Below, piece by piece: positions 57,832-64,000 of a stretch of DNA of 64,000 nucleotides. The stretch's first letter is position 1; every line of letters begins with the position of its first letter. The stretch spans positions 48,051,022 through 48,115,021 of the forward strand of contig OZ018408.1 in the NCBI GenBank assembly GCA_963969595.1, written 5' to 3'. The position numbers and the translations under genes are program-made. The DNA comes from Neckera pumila (Eukaryota > Streptophyta > Bryopsida > Hypnales > Neckeraceae). The notes beneath the pieces are model-generated. The model worked only from the letters and a program-made list of their open reading frames with translations, had not been told where the DNA came from and did no database searches.

Positions 57832-58208
57832 AGGTAGCAGCACCAGTTGTTGACCACGCCCAGTACCCAACTTGTAGGGTGAGCTATTTCCAACCTTAGG
57901 TTGGAAATCAGGTTTAAGTGTTGTTTTTCTATCCTTTTCAAGGTTGGGACTAATATGTTTATGACACATGTCCCAAAATAGTGAGCATCCTTGACAATTG
58001 AAATTGGAAGACTCTAGACTTTGTCTACTAGTAAAATGCACTTTTTGGCTTCCTAAATTCACTGTAATTCCAATTTTGGAAATTAAATTTTGAAAATTTT
58101 GCCATCTCCATATTTCTTATCTTTCTATATGGGAAAAATTTCCACCACCTCATACTACGCAATTTGCTCCAAAACTCCTTAAATGATCGACTACTGGTGC
58201 TTCTACCT
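57832..58208. mobile_element. TA-flanked AGGTAG MITE (377 bp)
   Basis: Ends AGGTAGCAGCACCAGTTGTT and CGACTACTGGTGCTTCTACCT, TA on both sides. It starts only 7 bp after the previous element. It gives the intact version of the end that is interrupted at 60186. Confidence 0.82.
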
Positions 58209-58439
58209 TAAGATAATTACACCTTAAATTGCATAGTTAAGCAATTCAGCATGATTCAGCATGGTTTTCACTATTATATTTGGAAAAAAAAATTGGGGTC
58301 CCATTGGTAGTCAAAACACAATTCTAGATTTTCTTAAAATGCATTTTTTGGACATCGTGTGAGTAAACTACGAGTTTTTAAAGTGCTGAAAATAGGTGTC
58401 CCTAAAAGCCACAATAGAGTCATATGAATAGTGGGAGTA

Positions 58440-58893
58440 CATTTTTTGCACTACAGAGTTTTGAGCTTTAAATCTTTATAGTAGAAAATTGAGTTGAATA
58501 TCTACAGAGGAAAAAATAAAAAATAAAAATTCATTTTCATTACTAAAAAAATTGTTAAATAGAAGTAGGTACGAGATAGAAGGAAAATCTAAAATATTAA
58601 TATCCTTTATATAGAATAAAAAGCACTAATCTCAATGGTGAGATTTTTCTAGCAAAAAAGCTAAACCTTGTGGAACCTTTTTTTTTTTCAAATTGTTATA
58701 ATGGCATTCAGAAATGAATCCTACAAGTTATTTTTTTCAGAAAGATGCTCTAAGTGCCTAAAAAGCAAGATTGTCCATAACTTTCTCATAGAAAATTCAA
58801 ATGAAATGAATCAAAGCTTTCCAGATAAACAAAAATATAATCTATAAGAAAAAAAAGAAAAAAAAATTGCAAATTTTTTTACTGCGCACCCCC

Positions 58894-58929
<36 letters not shown>

Positions 58930-59126
58930 ATCCCCTGTTTTGAGCTTATTTGGGCATAACTTTTTTTCTTGGGCACCGATTGAAAAAAAAATTATATTCC
59001 CACAAAGCTAAGCAATTTTTCTATCTTAAAAAAAAATTTGGAAAAGCACAACAAAAATTCAGCCCATAGGTACCTGCCCGAAATCCCATTTGTCCCCCAA
59101 AGGAACATTGGGCTTTTAGGGGTTAA
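58440..59126 (-). mobile_element. Truncated TTAA-family element with poly-C tract
   Basis: Reverse-complement match to the first 660 bp or so of 29094-30024, ending CTTTTAGGGGTTAA at 59126. The other end is lost. It contains the long C run at 58895-58929. Confidence 0.7.
58895..58929 (+). repeat. Homopolymer of 35 C
   Basis: An uninterrupted C run, preceded by ACCCCCT. The matching place in 29094-30024 has only a short G/C patch, so the run expanded in this copy, or is a sequencing or assembly artefact. Confidence 0.85.
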
Positions 59127-60159
59127 ACCTTCCTCTAACACCGGTTTCCAAATATAGGACCAATGTTTCTGAAATGTAAAAAATTTCGTTGGGGTTTTCT
59201 ATTTGGTCTGTATACTATTTCCCCTTATCAATGGAAATTGTTCATATGTTTCAAAAAGACAAACAAACATAGGACCCATTCTACGACTAATTCTAGTATC
59301 TCATGAGTATCAAAGAAATACTGCAGGACGATAAAGGGTGCCATCAAATGTGGACCCAGCGGGATAAATTTTGCAAATTCTCTTGTGGAAAATAAAAAAT
59401 TCCTACGTTTTTCCCAGGGTAAATTCGGCCCGCAGGGCCCACCTTCAATGACATTAGCGTCCTCCAGAAATACCTGGCTACCTCTCCAAAACTGATAAAA
59501 GAAAACACTGCTTTTAACAACTAGAGTACTCTACTAAGTTTTTATTTCTGGCAATGAACCACCTCATGGATCCACTGGTAGGGGGTACTTGTTACTTGAA
59601 ATAAAATGATTATTTTCCCCCTTGATTTTATATTTTCAAATTTTTTATTCCCGAAACCAAATTAGAAAATTCTTTCGACTGGAAATACTCAAAAGTACAA
59701 CTAATCTTTCCATCTTAGCCCGGCAGCCCCTCAACAATATTAGGATTTGAAGCCTGAAAATCCATGAAAATCCATTCAATTTCAAATTACATATATTTAA
59801 CTTAATTCCGTCTAGACATGGCCTACTTGCCTCGTCAGCCACGAACCTTCTGAGTAGGGCCGCCACGTGCGCCGCGGAGTCGGAGGTGGGAGCTGGGTGC
59901 CGATAGGCTTCCTGACACCATAGCGTGGGCTATTCTATTTGTGTCAGAAATAGGCAGAGGAGGCCCATTTTTTAAAAATTTACTTGAGTTTTATTGGGGG
60001 CCATGAGTGTTCATGCCCAAGTACCACTGCCAGCCAACCAACACTCCTTTGCCGGAGTGACCCATCATCTATAGTTTTATTTTTATTCTTTTTGGGTTTT
60101 TTTGGGATGGCGGAATGACAAATGAGGTCCACAAAATTTCAGAAAAGAAAAAGAAGGTA
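59127..60159. other. Intergenic DNA
   Basis: Mixed composition with no gene that I can support. Confidence 0.4.
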
Positions 60160-60185
60160 AGGTAGAGACACCAGTAGCCGATCAT

Positions 60186-60415
60186 TTAACCCTTGAACGT
60201 CGAGGCGGACGTTCTGAGTCCGATGAATGACAAGAGAATCTCCTATGTAGGACAGAAATGCAACTATTCATCCTCCAAATTTTGTTGTGAAAAGGAAGGT
60301 CCTTTACAGTAGTTTGACTTCCAATGAGTACTTTTTCATTTTTTTAAGCCAATTGTTCTCACGGTTTTGCAAAAGGGTGATTTCCACGGCCACCGGCCCG
60401 GCGTTCAAGGGTTAA
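60186..60415. mobile_element. TTAA-flanked MITE, 230-bp family, nested
   Basis: TTAA at both ends, with ends CCCTTGAACGTCG and CGGCGTTCAAGGG. It is exactly the same length as 14414-14643 and in reverse orientation to it. It shares its right TTAA with the next element. Confidence 0.85.
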
Positions 60416-61159
60416 CCCCTAAATGATGGACCCATGACCATTGATTTCAAACCTCACTGTCCGTCACTCAATTTGCTACCATTTTGCAACTAGATATGTA
60501 TGAAGATTTTTGTTTTTATTTTCATTTTCCAGAGATGAAAGTACATGTCTTCTTTACTTCAGAAAAAATTTAGATTTTTTGGTAGAAATTAAATTTTTGA
60601 AGAAATTTTTGAAGAAAAAGTGAAGAAAAATTATATTAAATAGAAGATTATTTTAAAAAATCTAAAAATTTCACCATAAGTGTATATCACAATGAAAAAC
60701 ATCATGGTCTAAACTCAATTTCCGTATCATTCTATAATTAGAAAATAATAGACATTGAAAATACACCCAATGTTCAAATTGCTATAAAATATGCAATATT
60801 AGGAGTTTTTTCAAAATTTAAATTGGAGGTGAAACTAGAGTAGATGACCTTCATTTTGTTAGTTTGACTCAAACACAAAAAATATCTTTTTTGTGGAGAA
60901 ATTCAGATTTATAGCAAGGAGCAACAACCTTCCAAAATACTCTAAAATAGCATATTTTGTGATCTGTTTTTTTAATAGCTTCTCATTTCTATGAAGACAA
61001 AAATTGAAAAAAGTACAAACTCAATTGGATACTCTTCATAATCCAATGTGAAAGGTCAACAAGGAAAAAGAGGATGAAAAAATGCTTTTGAACTCTCTTG
61101 GCTCAATAATATTGTCATCGGAACGCTACAGAATGGTGTCCGCGGCATTCCAGGGTTAA
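60412..61159. mobile_element. TTAA-flanked element, 740-bp family, nested
   Basis: TTAA at 60412 and 61156, with ends CCCCTAAATGATGG and GCATTCCAGGG. The interior aligns with 15120-15854. It has no coding capacity. Confidence 0.75.
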
Positions 61160-61531
61160 GCGATCTTACAATAGATTGTGAGTAGTATGAGGCGGTGGAA
61201 ATTTTTTCCATGTAGGAAGATAGGAAATCTGGGGATTACAAATTTTTCACAATTTTATTCCCCAAACTGAAATTACTATAAATTTTGGGAGCCAAAAAAT
61301 ACTCTTCACCAATAGCCAATGTCTAAAGTCTTCCAACTCCAATCATTCAAGAATTACTTTCTCACTTACTACTTATTACTTTCTTGCTTACTATTATGGG
61401 ACATGTGTCATAACCTTGTTAGTTCCAACCTTGAAATGGACCAAAAGAACACATTCTAAGCTTTGGTTGGATATATTGTACCCCTGCAGGAGTTGGATAT
61501 TGGACGTGGTCGACAATTGGTGCCTCTACCT

Positions 61532-62260
61532 TAAATCCACAAAGGAGTCATTTATTAATTGATTCAAAATTTGGAGGAATTTGACATCTTGAAATATTTT
61601 TCAGTCCATTTACTTGAAAGTTAAAGGGGATTGGCATCTAATTCAAGCGGTTTTGTGTTTTTTGGACCTTTGTAGAATTAATTATCAATTTTGAAGTTGG
61701 AATCATATAAGGCAATGAATTCATTCATCCTTTATATGGTTCATTGTCGATACATTGACAAATGCAATTGGTACTACCAATGAAAAAAGATTTGTATATC
61801 TATTGTCTGTAAAAGAATGATTTTTGAGCTTAATCACTTTATGAACTTCCTTACAAATTGAAGTCAATTAAATTAGCCAACAATATTCAATCCAAAAAAA
61901 GAACCAAGGATATGGAGAAAAATTGACATCAATGACATGCATTGGCAATGATGTTGAATTTATTCTTTTAATGATTGCAAATATGAATTCCAAAATTTGC
62001 AAATTTTATCATGTATAAAAAATTAAAAAATCTTGTGTTTCCCCCATGGATAAATTCACCCTACATGGCCCATTTTGTGGGACATGGGATGTTAAACCCG
62101 ATCCATGAAGTGGGCGTAGTAGGGTAGATTTACCTCGGAGGAAAATAGAAGAATTTTTTATTTGCCACCAATTTTCTTTTGCAAATTCTGAATTCATATT
62201 TGCAATCAGAGACCCCGAATTAGCTACAAAAGGTATAGAATATACCTTTCAAAATAGTTT
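61532..62260. other. AT-rich intergenic DNA
   Basis: No gene seen. The last part shares the AGACCCCGAATTAGCT word with 16337. Confidence 0.35.
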
Positions 62261-62264
62261 TTTT

Positions 62265-62670
62265 TTTCCCTTACTTTTATCCTTAATAATACAAAATTTA
62301 TGCTGCTAGTCCCACTTTGTGGGACGGACGGGTTTAACGTCCTACTCTTTGGACAGGCTTAACGTCATGCATTACCTATCTCTATATTTGTCCTTTCTTC
62401 ATCAACATAGAGACATAGAATGATAGGAAAGAATTGGTGGTGAGGGCTTGCTTCAGTGGGGGCTTTTTCTTTTTCTTTTTATCCCTGAGAATACAAAATT
62501 TATGTTGCTAGTTCCACTTTGTAGGACGGGTTTAATGCCCTGCTCATGGGACAAGTTTAGCGTCTGCATTCCCTATCCCCATATTTGTTTTTTCTTCATT
62601 CACATAGAGACAAGGATACGGAAGAATTGGTGATGAGCGGCCCTTGCTTGCTTCAGTGGTCCGTCACCCA
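62265..62670 (+). repeat. Tandem duplication, 202-bp unit
   Basis: AATACAAAATTTATG starts at 62288 and 62490. Both copies continue through a TAGGACGGG/GGGACGGAC block, an ATATTTGT block and GAATTGGTG near the end. It is related to the interspersed repeat at 16330-16450. Confidence 0.7.
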
Positions 62671-62702
62671 GAGAAAGAGAGAACAAAGTTAAGTTTAATA
62701 AG

Positions 62703-63362
62703 TTAACCCTAAATGCCCAAGGCCCTTAAATGTGGTGTTTGCAAAACTTTGAAGTTAAATAAAACCTAGCAAAGTTGCTATTTTTAATAGGTCATATTTT
62801 TAGAAAGTTCTTCTTGAAATCTAGATTTAGCATCAAAAATCCGATCTTGAAAATAATTGATAGTGATTTCTCTATTCATGATTTTGTACAAGGGTACCCA
62901 GTGCAATCTTGACTTCCTGTAGTGTTGAGAGCTCTTGGAAATGAGCCACAAATACACTAGATCTTGGAGTAAAAAATTTGCATTCAAAACTCATTTAAAA
63001 AAATTATAGAGTAGATTTTAAAAAACCGTAAATCAATTGGGGCTATACAAGTTAGGCTCTTTAACCTCCATTTTTTTGGTCACCAACTTTTTAGATTTGA
63101 CTTGTAAAAAGAGGGTTGAAAGACTTTACATCACTTTTGCAATTTTAACACCCTCATGGTCAATCATTATAATCTTTTGTTCCATAAGTGATTTTGTTGT
63201 GTTTTCTTTTTTTCTAGGAGATCTCTTACATATCTAGTTTGAATTTGTACAATTACAATTCAAAAAAAATTGATACAACTTATCAAAATGTTGGCATTTT
63301 GTTTAAGTTAGAGCCAATTCCAAGGAACTCAAAACGGCAAGGCTTGGGCATTGAGGGGTTAA
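62703..63362. mobile_element. TTAA-flanked element, 626/660-bp family
   Basis: TTAA at both ends, with ends CCCTAAATGCCCAAGG and GGGCATTGAGGGG. Reverse-orientation relative of the nested copy 11498-12123. Confidence 0.8.
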
Positions 63363-64000
63363 GTTACTAAAAGTTGAGACCCCTCCCGGCCTTTTCAGTT
63401 GTTCAGAAGTAAGTTACCTGAAGCCCTCCACGGACTGCCTGCAAGGGACTGAAGGGAGTGAGGTCGTGTGCCGCTTGCCAGCTCCGCTGCGCCTTTTATT
63501 TATTTATTTATTTATTTATTTATTTTATTTTATTTTATATTGCTTTCGTCTGCTCCGAGGCATGCAGCGGCGACCCTCCCCTGAGTCCTTGGTTGGCCTT
63601 TGCAGGCCAGGGAGCGCTTGCTTTGGCCGACAACTGCGCTGGGAAACCGTTACCCAGAGCCTGCAACAGCAACAAACACGCAAACAGCGAACTGAATGAA
63701 AAAAAAAGAGCTGGAAAGCGCACACTGGAACTGGAACACCAGGTTCACTGATCTTTGTTTTCTATATTGTCTTTCACCAAGCTCGTGGACAGGACAGAAG
63801 CCATGACGCTAATAAGAATACTTAGTGGTACAGACGGACACTAAGAGATTGATTGATGAAAAAAACAATGGATTCTTTTCTACTTGGGGAGGAATGCTTA
63901 ACATTGTTTAGCAGGGAGGGATGTGAGCCTAGGATCTTGAGCCTAAGTATGAGCTTGGGAACTTAAAGCATCATACTGTCACTGTCACATGGAAAATTTG
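63363..64000. other. GC-richer end region with TTTA microsatellite
   Basis: A (TTTA)n run at about 63495-63525 grades into (TTTTA)n to 63537. Short frames after it contain no recognisable motif. The region continues beyond the window. Confidence 0.5.

Larger units (their letters stand above)
60160..61531. mobile_element. TA-flanked AGGTAG MITE with nested TTAA elements
   Basis: Left end AGGTAGAGACACCAGTAG and right end ATTGGTGCCTCTACCT, TA on both sides. The element is split at TTAA (60186) by two TTAA-family insertions, then resumes at 61160 (GCGATCTTACAATAG). The uninterrupted relative at 57832-58208 has one TTAA at the same place near its other end. Confidence 0.8.

Overview
The window is nuclear DNA from a green land plant. 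It holds an RNA-dependent RNA polymerase of the plant RDR1 type with five GT-AG introns, and three genes with the plant-specific PADRE (DUF4228) N-terminus. Intergenic DNA is very AT-rich and packed with small inverted-repeat transposons. The species cannot be fixed from the sequence. A non-seed plant (bryophyte or lycophyte) is my guess, partly because the large LINE resembles the Dualen/RandI type known mainly from green algae.

Layout. 1-2209: no confident gene. 2210-7639 (+): RDR1, six exons, about 1159 residues. 8-20 kb: AT-rich DNA with nested inverted-repeat elements. 20.1-20.5 kb (-): a small broken reading frame. 20.9-23.1 kb (+): tandem leader repeats, then PADRE gene A, whose probable intron carries a 441-bp hairpin. 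26.9-28.1 kb (+): a decayed L1-type LINE. 29.1-31.3 kb: two inverted-repeat elements. About 32.1-42.8 kb (-): one large LINE, close to full length. In sense order it has tandem 143-bp monomers, ORF1, a 42-bp minisatellite, a 2A-like ribosome-skipping peptide, AP-type endonuclease, reverse transcriptase, RNase H, a damaged zinc knuckle and a probable restriction-like endonuclease (RLE). 44.9-47.2 kb (-): a 5'-truncated older copy of that LINE, split by a TTAA-flanked element. 50.0-52.7 kb (+): a duplicated 352-bp leader, then PADRE gene B. 55.4-56.3 kb (-): PADRE gene C. 57.2-63.4 kb: a dense block of inverted-repeat elements, some nested.

Two small-transposon groups dominate. One is flanked by TTAA, with ends starting CCC, as in piggyBac elements. 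Nested insertions can be compared with empty sites in this same window and support duplication of TTAA. The other has AGGTAG ends flanked by TA (Tc1/mariner or Stowaway-like). One further element has TAA flanks (Tourist/Harbinger-like).

The most interesting object is the large LINE. It appears to combine a 2A peptide with two different endonuclease types and an RNase H. It carries frameshifts and stop codons, so this copy is dead, but most domains can still be read. The RDR1 gene belongs to the RNA-silencing machinery; any link to the repeats beside it is only contextual.
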